Assembly: GCF_014635705.1 (NCBI RefSeq) | Contig: NZ_BMDI01000001.1 | Coordinates: 372,001-436,000 of the forward strand | Source of the DNA: Oxalicibacterium faecigallinarum | Lineage (GTDB): Bacteria; Pseudomonadota; Gammaproteobacteria; Burkholderiales; Burkholderiaceae_D | Direction: 5' to 3' | DNA: 64,000 nucleotides | Shown: positions 34,443 through 42,962 of the stretch, piece after piece | Layout of the letters: each line of letters starts with the position of its first letter | How positions within the stretch are numbered: position 1 is the stretch's first letter | The notes under the pieces: generated by a model | What the model saw: only the letters and a program-made list of their open reading frames with translations | The model's database searches: none | What the model was told of the DNA's origin: nothing | Made by a program: the position numbers and the translations under genes

Positions 34443-34814
34443 TTATTTTTCTTCGTTCTCAATCCGCTTGTTTGCTACCCAGTGGCAGATGTACAAGAGC
34501 AACCCCATTACAGGTGCGAATACTACGGATGCTAATGAGCACATATCAGTGACTGGCCGAATTGAGCGACTGATATCAAGATAGATGGAAAAATCGATTG
34601 TTTCTGCTTCAACTAACTTACCAAGATATTCATTGCATACCTGAGATACCAAGCTGGCTCCAATAGTGACGCCAAGCAGGATCGCGCCAATGAATGCCGA
34701 AGTTATCATCAAGTGATTTTGAATGGACTGAAAGAACCTCGGATATTTAATCGTGTATCGGATTGATACAGCGAACATTGATCCTACTGCGATAGCAAAT
34801 GACCACCAGTTCAT
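34443..34814 (-). CDS. Small membrane protein, likely moron
   Basis: The 123-residue protein has three or four membrane helices (about 4-22, 36-58, 92-112). It is AT-rich and on the opposite strand to the flanking phage genes, with terminators on both sides. This arrangement is typical of independently expressed cargo genes. No family recognised. Exclusion of other phages is possible but unproven. Confidence 0.75.
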   Translation of the reverse strand: MNWWSFAIAVGSMFAVSIRYTIKYPRFFQSIQNHLMITSAFIGAILLGVTIGASLVSQVCNEYLGKLVEAETIDFSIYLDISRSIRPVTDMCSLASVVFAPVMGLLLYICHWVANKRIENEEK

Positions 34815-34902
34815 GAGGGCTCCTTATAAGATTGCCGGATTGTAACTCAGGCAACATAAAATATTAGATGGCGAGGTCGGCGCTATATCCGACCACCAAC
34901 AT

Positions 34903-34918
34903 GTGCAGACGTCTGCAC
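34903..34918. repeat. 16-bp palindrome, copy 2 (non-coding)
   Basis: GTGCAGACGTCTGCAC, identical to copies at 27650, 41469 and 50187. This is the only copy outside a gene. It lies upstream of the packaging genes, between the moron and a terminator. Confidence 0.85.
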
Positions 34919-34964
34919 GCACCGTGTCCTGTCCGTCGTCCTCCTCATAATGGCGATGAGCGTT

Positions 34965-34996
34965 GCCACCAGTCTTAGCGGATTGGTGGCTTTTTT
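34965..34996 (+). terminator. Terminator just upstream of the late genes
   Basis: A 7-bp stem (GCCACCA with TGGTGGC, 12-base loop) is followed by TTTTTT. It sits 25 bases before the first late gene. A terminator in this place suits control of late genes by antitermination. Confidence 0.75.
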
Positions 34997-35020
34997 ATTT
35001 GTGTCCTGTGAGGTGAACTT

Positions 35021-35239
35021 ATGACCGACAGCGATCTTGAATTGAAAGTAGCAAAGCTGGAGCTGAAGCCAACAGACATACTTGTTGTCGAGTCTCAGCG
35101 AATGCTTAGACCAGAAGACGTCGAGCGCATTCAGTCTTATATGGCCAAGGCTGTACCGGATGGCGTAAAGACAATGGTTCTCTGTGCTGGTTTGACCTTG
35201 AAGGTTGTATCGCCTTCATCTGAAGAGCATTGGTGCTAA
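35021..35239 (+). CDS. Small hypothetical phage protein (72 residues)
   Basis: The protein reads MTDSDLELKVAKLELKPTDI and then LVVESQRMLRPEDVERIQSY. It is acidic and mixed alpha/beta, with no recognised family. A ribosome-binding site (GAGG, seven bases) supports the start. It is the first gene of the late unit, four bases before the HNH gene. Confidence 0.75.
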   Translation: MTDSDLELKVAKLELKPTDILVVESQRMLRPEDVERIQSYMAKAVPDGVKTMVLCAGLTLKVVSPSSEEHWC

Positions 35240-35242
35240 CAG

Positions 35243-35659
35243 ATGGCGATGCGTGGCAAGTCTGTATGTCGCCATGCGGGTTGCTCCAAGCTGCTGGATG
35301 CGCCTGGCTACTGTGAACCGCACGCCAAGCTGTCCTACCAGCAGATTGATCAGCATCGAGGTAGTGCAAGCTCTCGTGGGTATAACCGACGCTGGCAGAA
35401 GGCACGTGAGACTTATCTGCAAAGTCATCCGCTTTGCGTGCGTTGTGCAGAGCAAGGCTTAGTCGTTCAATCAACCGTAGTCGATCACATCATCCCCCAT
35501 CGTGGCGACTCGACTCTGTTCTGGGATTCCAAAGGCAACTGGCAAGCGCTGTGCAAAACCTGTCACGACCGGAAGACCGCGACGGAAGACGGCGGTTTCG
35601 GTAACGCATCGATAAGCAAGGGAGGGGCGGGTCAAAAGTCTGATCCCTTTGCCCTGTAG
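35243..35659 (+). CDS. HNH endonuclease
   Basis: The 138-residue protein has an HNH fold with Cys pairs C65/C68 and C104/C107, catalytic D81-H82 in VVDHIIPH, N99 and H108 (CKTCHDRK). HNH genes next to terminases take part in specific DNA packaging in many siphoviruses with HK97-type heads. It lies 63 bases upstream of the small terminase gene. A second in-frame ATG two codons in is also possible. Confidence 0.95.
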   Translation: MAMRGKSVCRHAGCSKLLDAPGYCEPHAKLSYQQIDQHRGSASSRGYNRRWQKARETYLQSHPLCVRCAEQGLVVQSTVVDHIIPHRGDSTLFWDSKGNWQALCKTCHDRKTATEDGGFGNASISKGGAGQKSDPFAL

Positions 35660-35676
35660 ACCGGCAGTGTAGGTCG

Positions 35677-35712
35677 ATTTTTGTGCGTGCAAGTTTTGGA
35701 GGGGGGGTATTA
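35677..35712. other. Candidate cos region between HNH and terS
   Basis: The only gap in the packaging block contains a T-run, GTGCGTGCAAG and a run of seven G after GGA (GGAGGGGGGG). G-rich stretches just after an HNH gene are seen at cohesive ends in some phages. I cannot define the cut. It is a place to test, not a demonstrated site. Confidence 0.3.
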
Positions 35713-35722
35713 GGAGCCAATC

Positions 35723-36262
35723 ATGGGTAATCGTGGACCTCAGCCACTCCCGCCAAACGTTCTCGCGCTTCGCGGAGGCAAACCTCGCTCGAAAAATCTG
35801 GCGGATGGTGTCCAGCCGCTCATCCAAGTACCTGACGCGCCACGCCACCTGAGTGCCACGGCCAAGAAAGAATGGAAGCGCATCACGCCCCTGCTCGTCG
35901 AGGAAGGACTGATTGCCAAGATGGATCGATCTATCCTGGCGCTGTATTGCCAGAACTGGGGGCGGATGGTCGAGCTGGAGACAGCGCTCGCAAAAAAAAT
36001 CGACCTGAAGGTAGCCGAGGGGATGGAGTACAACGATGCCGTCGAATTCTGTTGCTATGACTGGACGCCTAAAGGCTACCGCCAGCAGGCCGCGATCGTC
36101 AGCATGATCCGTGGCCACGCCGAGCAGGTCGCCAAGTACGCCGGCCACTTTGGCATGTCGCCGTCGCAACGAGCGCGAATCACACCGTCCAGCAATCAAC
36201 CACAGCTCCCTGGAATGGAAGGAAACGACCAAGGGGGATGGGGAGACTTCGGAAGAAGATAA
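35723..36262 (+). CDS. terS: Terminase small subunit (P27 family)
   Basis: The 179-residue protein has the P27-type start MGNRGPQPLPPNVLALRGGK. A helical body follows with APRHLSATAKKEWKRITPLL, and a conserved MIRGHAEQVAKYAGHFGMSP region. It recognises phage DNA for packaging. Its TAA abuts the ATG of the large subunit. Length fits the family. Confidence 0.95.
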   Translation: MGNRGPQPLPPNVLALRGGKPRSKNLADGVQPLIQVPDAPRHLSATAKKEWKRITPLLVEEGLIAKMDRSILALYCQNWGRMVELETALAKKIDLKVAEGMEYNDAVEFCCYDWTPKGYRQQAAIVSMIRGHAEQVAKYAGHFGMSPSQRARITPSSNQPQLPGMEGNDQGGWGDFGRR

Positions 36263-37963
36263 ATGAGTTACGTCGCGATCTCCAACCAGTACATCGAGGA
36301 TGTTCTGGGAGGAAGGATCGTCGCGTGCAAGTGGGTCAAGCTAGCCTGTGAGCGGCAGCAGCGGGATCTGAAGCGCAACCCGATTGTTGAGGTCGCTTTC
36401 CCGTATCGATTCGATGACGATGCGGCAAACCGCATCTGTAAATTCGTTGAGAAGCTGCCGCACACAAAAGGCAAGTGGGCGCGGGAGCGTCAGCGTATCA
36501 AGCTAGAGCCGTGGCAGTGCTTCATCCTGACGACGGTGTTTGGCTGGTTGCATGTCGATACCGGCATGCGTCGCTTCCGTCGTGCTTATGAAGAGGTAGC
36601 ACGCAAGAACGCCAAGTCCACCAAAAGTTCTGGCATCGCGCTCTACCTGTTCGGCGCTGACGGTGAGGCTGGCGCCGAGGTCTACAGCGCCGCCACCACG
36701 CGTGACCAAGCAAAGATCGTGTTTGACGATGCGCGGGCAATGGCGCTGCGCGAGCCTGAGATGTGTGCGGTGCTCGGCATTGATGTCCTGCAGCACCAGA
36801 TGCACATCGAGGATGAGTCGTCTAAGTTTCTTCCGCTGTCTGCAGAAGGCTCGACGCTCGACGGTCTCAATGTGCATGGCGGCATCATCGATGAGCTGCA
36901 CGCGCACAAGACGCGTGCTGTGTTTGACGTTATCGATTCCGCAACCGGCTCGCGTGACCAGTCGCTGCTGTGGATGATCACGACGGCAGGAACGAATCGC
37001 AGCGGCATTTGCTACGAGCAACGGATTCACGTAACCAAGATCCTGAATGGATCAGTGGTGGATGAGACGTTCTTCGGCATCATCTTCACGCTGGATGAGG
37101 GTGACGATTGGGCGGATCCGCTGGTCTGGATCAAGGCGAACCCGAATTTGAATGTTTCCGTCTTCATGGATGACATGGAGATGGCCTGCCGCAAGGCGCT
37201 GTCGATGCCGTCAGCTGTGGCCAACTTCCTGACCAAGCGGCTTAACGTCTGGGTCAATGCTGACAGCGCCTGGATGAACATGCGGGCATGGGATGCCTGC
37301 GGCGATCCGACGCTGAGCATCGATGACTTTGAAGGCGAGGACTGCATCGTCTCGCATGACTTGGCCAGCAAGATCGACATCGCAGCAAAGATGCGGCTGT
37401 TCACGCGAGACATTGATGGTGTCACGCACTACTACGGCTTTGGTCGTTACTTCCTCAATGAGGAAGCGATCGAGAAGGCTGGAAACGCGCAGTACTCGGG
37501 CTGGGCCCGACAGGATCTGTTGGTAGCTACGCCTGGCAACGTCACAGACTTTGGTGTGATCGAGCAGGATCTGTTGGATGACGCGGTGCGTTTCAACATA
37601 ACGGAAGCGCCATACGATCCGTTCCAGGCGACGCAGTTTAGCCAGCGCATGGTCGAGGCTGGTCTGCCGATGATCGAGGTCGGCTCGACCGTCAAGAACT
37701 TTAGCGAGCCAATGAAGTGGCTGGAGGCATTGGTGCTGCAGGGCCGCTTCCACCATGATGGTGATCCGGTGTTGACCTGGATGATCAGTAACGTGGTCTG
37801 CCATCGCGACGCGAAGGAAAACATCTTCCCGCGCAAAGAGCGTGAAGAGAACAAGATCGACGGCGCGGTGGCGCTGCTGATGTGTCTGAATCGTGCAGTG
37901 AACCTGGAGCCGGTGACTGACGGCGCTCTGGACGATTTTATTAACTCTCCGATTCATTCCTGA
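36263..37963 (+). CDS. terL: Terminase large subunit
   Basis: The 566-residue packaging motor has an ATPase domain with the variant Walker A RKNAKST (114-120) and Walker B region GGIIDELHAHK (near 207-217). A C-terminal RNase H-like nuclease includes VSHDLASKIDIAA. It cuts concatemers and drives DNA into the HK97-type prohead. It follows terS directly and precedes the portal by two bases. Confidence 0.97.
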   Translation: MSYVAISNQYIEDVLGGRIVACKWVKLACERQQRDLKRNPIVEVAFPYRFDDDAANRICKFVEKLPHTKGKWARERQRIKLEPWQCFILTTVFGWLHVDTGMRRFRRAYEEVARKNAKSTKSSGIALYLFGADGEAGAEVYSAATTRDQAKIVFDDARAMALREPEMCAVLGIDVLQHQMHIEDESSKFLPLSAEGSTLDGLNVHGGIIDELHAHKTRAVFDVIDSATGSRDQSLLWMITTAGTNRSGICYEQRIHVTKILNGSVVDETFFGIIFTLDEGDDWADPLVWIKANPNLNVSVFMDDMEMACRKALSMPSAVANFLTKRLNVWVNADSAWMNMRAWDACGDPTLSIDDFEGEDCIVSHDLASKIDIAAKMRLFTRDIDGVTHYYGFGRYFLNEEAIEKAGNAQYSGWARQDLLVATPGNVTDFGVIEQDLLDDAVRFNITEAPYDPFQATQFSQRMVEAGLPMIEVGSTVKNFSEPMKWLEALVLQGRFHHDGDPVLTWMISNVVCHRDAKENIFPRKEREENKIDGAVALLMCLNRAVNLEPVTDGALDDFINSPIHS

Positions 37964-37965
37964 CT

Positions 37966-39201
37966 ATGGCAAATTTTCTTACGAGCGTCCGCACGTGGTT
38001 CGGTGGCGGGGCCATAGCTGAGAGGGAGGGTGACCAAGCACGCCCGCCAACGACGGTGCTGATTCCTGATACGCGATCAGTCGGTGAGGATGGTGCGCTG
38101 CAGATCGATACGGTGTGGGCGTGTATCGATCGTCGCGCCAGCGCAATCGCCAGCTTGCCATTCTTTGTTTATGAGGCGATGGCGGGTGAAAAGAAGCTGG
38201 CGCGTAATGCACGGCTTTACCAACTGCTGCACGACTCGCCAAATGCGCGTATGACGCCGTTCGAGTTTTGGCGTGCGATGGTTATGAACCATGATCTGCG
38301 CGGCAATGCCTATGCGCGCATCCAGCGCGACTCCGCTGATGAGCCGCTTGCGCTGTGGCCAATGCCTTCGAGCCAGGTGAAGTCTGTAGTGCTGCCGTCA
38401 GGCGACATGGTTTATGAGTATCGCTTTGGCAATGATGTGGCTGTCCTGGCTGCAGACAATGTTCTGCATATCAAAAATCTGGGCAACGGAACCACTGGCC
38501 TGGACAAGCTGGAGTTCATGCGGGCCGGTCTGGATGAAGTCAGTAAAGCGCAGGAAGCAGCTTCGCGCATGTTTGCCAATGGCGGCAAGCCAAGTGGTGT
38601 GCTGATGATTGATAAGGTTTTGAAGCCTGATCAACGTGATGCTGTACGTCGCAACTTCGAGCAAATGACAGAAGGGCCGATGCATCGCCTGCACGTGCTG
38701 GAAGCTGGGATGGAGTACGAGCAGATCTCGCTCTCGCCTGAGCAGATCCAGTTGCTGCAGACGCGGCAATACGCTGTCGAGACAATCTGCCGCTGGTACG
38801 ACGTGCCACCAGTGTTGATCCATCACAGCAATGTGACGGCATGGGGCTCGGGGATCGAGCAGATTGTGAACGGTTTCTACACGCTGTCGTTGCGGCCACT
38901 CACGATCAATATAGAGCAGGCCGTACAGAAGCGCGTGCTGACATCGCGTCAGCGTGCGCGATACAAGGTTGAGTTCAGCATGGATGCGCTGCTGCGGGCG
39001 AATCCGAAGGATCGTGCCGAGATCCATGCCAAGTATTCACAGAACGGCATCATGACTCGCGCCGAGATTCGTCAGCTGGAAGGCTTGCCGCACATGGCTG
39101 GTACGGACGAACTCACCGCGCAAAGCAACCTCGCACCACTGCACATGCTGGGCAAAACGCCGCAACGTGGTGGCGCTGCAATATCCGACATCGCTCAATA
39201 G
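37966..39201 (+). CDS. Portal protein (HK97 family)
   Basis: The 411-residue protein has the HK97 portal pattern: VWACIDRRASAIASLPFFVY near the start, YQLLHDSPNARMTPFEFWRA, and a C-terminal region with NGIMTRAEIRQLEGLP. It forms the dodecameric DNA channel at one head vertex. Length is typical. It lies between terL and the prohead protease. Confidence 0.96.
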   Translation: MANFLTSVRTWFGGGAIAEREGDQARPPTTVLIPDTRSVGEDGALQIDTVWACIDRRASAIASLPFFVYEAMAGEKKLARNARLYQLLHDSPNARMTPFEFWRAMVMNHDLRGNAYARIQRDSADEPLALWPMPSSQVKSVVLPSGDMVYEYRFGNDVAVLAADNVLHIKNLGNGTTGLDKLEFMRAGLDEVSKAQEAASRMFANGGKPSGVLMIDKVLKPDQRDAVRRNFEQMTEGPMHRLHVLEAGMEYEQISLSPEQIQLLQTRQYAVETICRWYDVPPVLIHHSNVTAWGSGIEQIVNGFYTLSLRPLTINIEQAVQKRVLTSRQRARYKVEFSMDALLRANPKDRAEIHAKYSQNGIMTRAEIRQLEGLPHMAGTDELTAQSNLAPLHMLGKTPQRGGAAISDIAQ

Positions 39202-39210
39202 GGGATAAAC

Positions 39211-39882
39211 ATGGAACACAAATCGCTGGCACTGGCCGATGTGCAGTTCAAGCTGCAGGCAGATGATCGCACCTTTACTGGCTATGCCTCAGCATTCAAT
39301 CGTGTCGACTCCTATGGCGACACTATCGTCAAAGGTGCTTATGCCGAGACTCTGCAAAAGAATGGCTTGCCCAAAATGTTCTTCAACCATCGCTCGTTTG
39401 ATGTGCCGATCGGCAAGTGGCTCAAGGCCGAGGAAGATGATTACGGCCTGCTGCTGACTGGCGAGTTCACGCCCGGCAATCGTCAGGGCGAGGAAGTCCG
39501 AGCAGCGCTCAAGCATGGCACGCTGGATTCGCTGTCGATCGGTTTCAGCCTGACAAAAGGTGACTACGACGAAGCAACTGGTGGCCGCGTGATCCGTAAA
39601 GTGGATCGTCTGCGAGAAACATCGATTGTCACATTCCCTGCTGACAAGTTCGCATCGATCGATATGGCCAGCGTCAAGTCGTTCGATGATGATCTGGAAG
39701 CGGTGAAAACAATTCGTGATTTTGAATACTTCTTGCGGGATGTAGGAAGTTTCAGCAAGGGGGCAGCGCAAGCGTTGACTGCCCGCGCCAAAGTCGTGTT
39801 CGGTACGCGGGATGCTACCCCAGACGATGACGGCGAGAAGATGGCCCAGATACTCAAGCGACTTGAGCAGCTTGGTACATAA
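39211..39882 (+). CDS. Prohead protease (HK97 family)
   Basis: The 223-residue serine protease has the HK97 protease motifs: FTGYASAFNRVDSYGDTIVK, catalytic H in FNHRSFDVPIG, and the nucleophile Ser in LDSLSIGFSL. It cleaves the capsid delta domain during head maturation. Nine bases separate it from the portal stop. A strong hairpin terminator follows at 39902. Confidence 0.95.
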   Translation: MEHKSLALADVQFKLQADDRTFTGYASAFNRVDSYGDTIVKGAYAETLQKNGLPKMFFNHRSFDVPIGKWLKAEEDDYGLLLTGEFTPGNRQGEEVRAALKHGTLDSLSIGFSLTKGDYDEATGGRVIRKVDRLRETSIVTFPADKFASIDMASVKSFDDDLEAVKTIRDFEYFLRDVGSFSKGAAQALTARAKVVFGTRDATPDDDGEKMAQILKRLEQLGT

Positions 39883-39901
39883 ACGCACGTTCCGCAAGAT
39901 G

Positions 39902-39923
39902 GCCGCCTTCGGGCGGCTTTTTT
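39902..39923 (+). terminator. UUCG-loop hairpin between protease and capsid genes
   Basis: GCCGCC, TTCG and GGCGGC are followed by TTTTTTA. The compact tetraloop terminator may trim protease relative to capsid expression. Similar hairpins follow other late genes. Confidence 0.85.
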
Positions 39924-39947
39924 ATTTTCTATTATCGAAAGGCAATC

Positions 39948-41288
39948 ATGAAGCGCTCCTGGAATTACATTCAACAGCACGTGCCACTGCACGTCATCAT
40001 CCTGCTCTCGCTGGCAGTTATCGGCTTGTTCCTGCAATGCGTGGGCGTCGATGTTAAAACCTACATGATGGACAACTCAATGGCGATGGCCGGCCTATCG
40101 GCATTCGGCGTTGTCGGTGAGATCAAAAGCGAACAGATCATGCAGGCGCTCGACAATGTCGAGAAGAAGCTGACGACCATGTCGCAGAAGGCTGAGGAGG
40201 AAATGAAGACCATCGGTAAGGTCACCTCTGATACCAAGACGGCGCTCGACACCATTGGCACTGAGCAGCGTGAGCTCGCAGATCGTTTGCTCAAGCTTGA
40301 GCAGAAAGCAGATAAACCTGCGGATGAGCCACCAGCAGAAGACAGCATTGGTGAGACCTTCACCAAATCTGAAGAATACAAAAAGTTTCAAACCAAAACT
40401 GGCGAAGGTCGCGCTGCATTTGAAGTCAAGAACACGGTAACGAATGCTGTTGCCAATACGTTCTCCGAGCGCCGTCCTGGTGTTGTGGAGGGTGCATTCC
40501 GCGTCTTTACGATCGAAGATTTGCTGGTGACACTCCCAACTAGCAGTTCGTCGATTGACTACGTCAAGGAAAACGTATTCACGAACAATGCGGCTGAAGC
40601 GGCAGAAGGCACGCAAATCAACCAATCCAGCATCACGTTCACACCTGAAACGATGCCGGTATCGAACGTTGCGCACTTCATCAAGATCACGCGTCAACTG
40701 GCGCAAGACAATGCGGCGTTGGCAGCCTACATCAATCGCCGCATGATCTACGGCGTCAACCTGCGAGTGGAGAATCAGCTGATCGCTGGAAACGGTACTT
40801 CGCCAAATCTGTCTGGCTTGACCAAGGCCGGCAACTTCACCGCTCACGGCTACACCTTGGCCAGCATGGAGGCATTAGATCTGACGAACAATAAGTTTGA
40901 TCTGATCGGCAAGATGATTGGGGACGTGGCTGCTTCTGACTATGCCGCTGACTGTGTGCTGCTGAATATCGCAGACTGGTGGACGTTGCGTCTGGCGAAA
41001 GATGCGCAGGGTCGTTACATCTTGGGCGATCCTGGTTCTTCGGTGCCGCCAGCGTTGTTCGGCTTGCCGGTCGTTGCTAGCAACGCACTTGCAGCAGGCA
41101 AGGTCTGGGTCGGTGGTATCAAACAGGCAGCGACCAAGCATGACCGCGAAGGCGTGGTCATTGATTTGTCCGACTCGGATGAAAACAACTTCCAGCTGGG
41201 CCTCGTCACGATCCGCGCAATGCGCCGTCTGGCACTGACCGTCGAGAAACCTATCGCCACACGCTACGGCGACTTGGTACTGGCATAA
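39948..41288 (+). CDS. Major capsid protein (HK97 family) with N-terminal hydrophobic extension
   Basis: The 446-residue protein has a helical delta domain (about 63-110) and the HK97 fold from about 165 (for example IEDLLVTLPTSSSSIDYVKE and NQLIAGNGTSPNLSGL). Unusually, residues 14-33 (PLHVIILLSLAVIGLFLQCV) form a clear membrane-like helix before the delta domain. The GAAAGG site before ATG 39948 supports this start. Later Met codons lack ribosome-binding sites. The extension should be removed with the delta domain by the adjacent protease. Confidence 0.93.
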   Translation: MKRSWNYIQQHVPLHVIILLSLAVIGLFLQCVGVDVKTYMMDNSMAMAGLSAFGVVGEIKSEQIMQALDNVEKKLTTMSQKAEEEMKTIGKVTSDTKTALDTIGTEQRELADRLLKLEQKADKPADEPPAEDSIGETFTKSEEYKKFQTKTGEGRAAFEVKNTVTNAVANTFSERRPGVVEGAFRVFTIEDLLVTLPTSSSSIDYVKENVFTNNAAEAAEGTQINQSSITFTPETMPVSNVAHFIKITRQLAQDNAALAAYINRRMIYGVNLRVENQLIAGNGTSPNLSGLTKAGNFTAHGYTLASMEALDLTNNKFDLIGKMIGDVAASDYAADCVLLNIADWWTLRLAKDAQGRYILGDPGSSVPPALFGLPVVASNALAAGKVWVGGIKQAATKHDREGVVIDLSDSDENNFQLGLVTIRAMRRLALTVEKPIATRYGDLVLA

Positions 41289-41330
41289 CCCACGCGGGCC
41301 AGTCCGCTGGCCCGCAACTTGGAGAAATCA

Positions 41331-41762
41331 ATGGAACAAGTCAAAGTCCGATTCCTTGGCACTGCGGTTACTGGTGTTGGTTCATTTTCTACAGGGGATG
41401 AACGCTCGTTCGATGCAGCGTTTGCAAAACACCTGGTTGAAGAAGCCAAGGCTGCCGAATATGTCGATGTGCAGACGTCTGCACAGATTGAAGAAACTGT
41501 CACTGCTGTGGTGATCGATCTCGAAGCTGAGAAGCAGCGTCTGGCAGATGAGGCGGCCAAGTCGCTCGAAGCTGAGAAAGCCCGTCTGGCAGATGAGGCA
41601 AACAAGGCAGTCGAAGCCGAGAAGCAACGTCTGGCAGATGAAGCAGCCAAGGCAATCGAAGCCGAGAAGCAACGTCTGGCAGATGAAGCAGCCAAGGCAA
41701 TCGAAGCCGAGAAGCAACGTCTGGCAGATGAAGCAGCCAAGGTCAAACAGAAATCCAAGTAA
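41331..41762 (+). CDS. Repeat-containing coiled-coil protein after the capsid gene
   Basis: The 143-residue protein has a globular N-terminal part (about 1-62). Five tandem 15-residue repeats (EAEKQRLADEAAK plus two) follow at about 64-138 and should form a long charged helix. ATG 41331 with GGAG upstream is the start. Place between capsid and connector genes suggests a head protein or assembly factor. It holds one 16-bp palindrome, read as VQTSA. No family recognised. Confidence 0.8.
   Translation: MEQVKVRFLGTAVTGVGSFSTGDERSFDAAFAKHLVEEAKAAEYVDVQTSAQIEETVTAVVIDLEAEKQRLADEAAKSLEAEKARLADEANKAVEAEKQRLADEAAKAIEAEKQRLADEAAKAIEAEKQRLADEAAKVKQKSK
41469..41484. repeat. 16-bp palindrome, copy 3
   Basis: GTGCAGACGTCTGCAC, here extended to 18 bp by flanking T and A. 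It lies in coding sequence and is read VQTSA, 36 bases before the tandem repeats. Confidence 0.85.
41520..41744 (+). repeat. Five tandem 45-bp coding repeats
   Basis: Five in-frame units of 45 bp encode (L/V/I)-EAEKQRLADEAAK-x. Units 3 to 5 are almost identical in DNA while units 1 and 2 have diverged. This suggests recent unit duplication, so copy number may vary between strains. Confidence 0.9.
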
Positions 41763-41771
41763 GGGAATCAC

Positions 41772-42116
41772 ATGTCCATCATCGATATCGAAATCGCAAA
41801 AAATCATCTTCGCGTTGACGATGGCGATGATGGCGACCTGATCCAGATGTATCTCGACGGCGCAGAGGATGCTGCAGAGCAGTTTCTGAATCGTCGAGTC
41901 TTCAAGGATGCGGATGCTCTGCAGGCTGCCGTGATCGCTGGTAACGCCGGTGAGTTACCCATCGTGATGACGCCATCCATGAAGAATGCCGTGCTGTTGA
42001 TCTTGGGTGACCTATATGCCAACCGCGAGGATACGGTGATCGGCACAATTGTCGCGTCCCTGCCGCGTGGTGCACAGGCATTGCTGCAACCTTATCGTGT
42101 CCAGATGGGGGTCTGA
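41772..42116 (+). CDS. Head-tail connector protein (gp6-like)
   Basis: The 114-residue protein starts with DIEIAKNHLRVDDGDDGDLI and then YLDGAEDAAEQFLNRR. This is the pattern of HK97 gp6-type adaptor rings that attach below the portal. Size and position fit. Its last base is shared with the next start. Confidence 0.92.
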   Translation: MSIIDIEIAKNHLRVDDGDDGDLIQMYLDGAEDAAEQFLNRRVFKDADALQAAVIAGNAGELPIVMTPSMKNAVLLILGDLYANREDTVIGTIVASLPRGAQALLQPYRVQMGV

Positions 42117-42454
42117 TGAGAGCCGGCAAACTTAACAAGCGGGTCCAGCTGCAGATGCCGCATCGCGTCAAAGGTGATGACGGTGGCTTCACGCAGTCGT
42201 GGGTTGATGTGGGCGGCAAACGCTGGGCGGAGATTGTTCCGATTAGTGGGCGTGAGGCCAACCGATCAAACCAGACCATTGCCAGCACTGAGGCGCGCAT
42301 TACGCTCCGTTACTCCAGCGTGACCGCTGAGATTTCCGAAACCTGGCGTGTCCTTCATGGCGAGAAGGTCTACGACATCAAGCGCATTGCCAATCTGGAA
42401 TCCGCAGATGAAGTGATCGAGCTGACCTGTGAAGCTGGGGTAAATGATGGTTAA
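42116..42454 (+). CDS. Head closure / head-tail adaptor protein
   Basis: The 112-residue protein has the phage head-tail adaptor pattern: MRAGKLNKRVQLQMPHRVKG, DDGGFTQSWVDVGGKRWAEI, and YDIKRIANLESADEVIELTC. It should close the head after packaging. It overlaps the genes on both sides, so translation is coupled. Confidence 0.93.
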   Translation: MRAGKLNKRVQLQMPHRVKGDDGGFTQSWVDVGGKRWAEIVPISGREANRSNQTIASTEARITLRYSSVTAEISETWRVLHGEKVYDIKRIANLESADEVIELTCEAGVNDG

Positions 42455-42962
42455 AACAACGATCAAGGTACGTGGACTGCGTGAACTGGGCGAAGCCATG
42501 AAAGGCTTGGAGAACGATATCAAACTGCGGATCTGCCGCGCCGCTGTGCAGGAAGGCGCAAAGATCATCCGCAATCTGGCGCAGAGCAAGGCACCGGTCG
42601 CGCCGCAAGCGTATGACGTTGTGGACGAAACCTACAACCGCAGCAGCCGCAAAGGTAAAAAGCGGGCGGCAAACGTAAAGATCGTCCAGCCGCGCAATAT
42701 TGCTAAGAACATTGTCACCAAGCGTGTGCCGAGATCCAAGATGACAGCTGAGACCGTCGTGGCGATCCGTGGCAAGTTTGAGCATGGTTACGCAAACCGC
42801 ATTGGCATCCTGCAGGAATTTGGCACCGTAAAGACGCCAGCTCAACCGTTCATGCGGCCAGCCTTCAACCAAGGCAAGGCACCGGCGGTAGCAGTGATCA
42901 AGAACACGCTGAAGAAACGCATAGACAGCGCGGTGAAGAAGAATGCGAAGAAGCCAAAATGA
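42444..42962 (+). CDS. HK97 gp10-like tail completion protein
   Basis: The 172-residue protein has the gp10 signature at the start (IKVRGLRELGEAMKGLENDI) and the characteristic ILQEFGTVKTPAQPFMRPAF near residue 125. A lysine-rich tail follows. The family joins or terminates the tail at the head interface. It overlaps the previous gene by 11 bases. Either of two ATGs may be used. Confidence 0.93.
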   Translation: MMVKTTIKVRGLRELGEAMKGLENDIKLRICRAAVQEGAKIIRNLAQSKAPVAPQAYDVVDETYNRSSRKGKKRAANVKIVQPRNIAKNIVTKRVPRSKMTAETVVAIRGKFEHGYANRIGILQEFGTVKTPAQPFMRPAFNQGKAPAVAVIKNTLKKRIDSAVKKNAKKPK

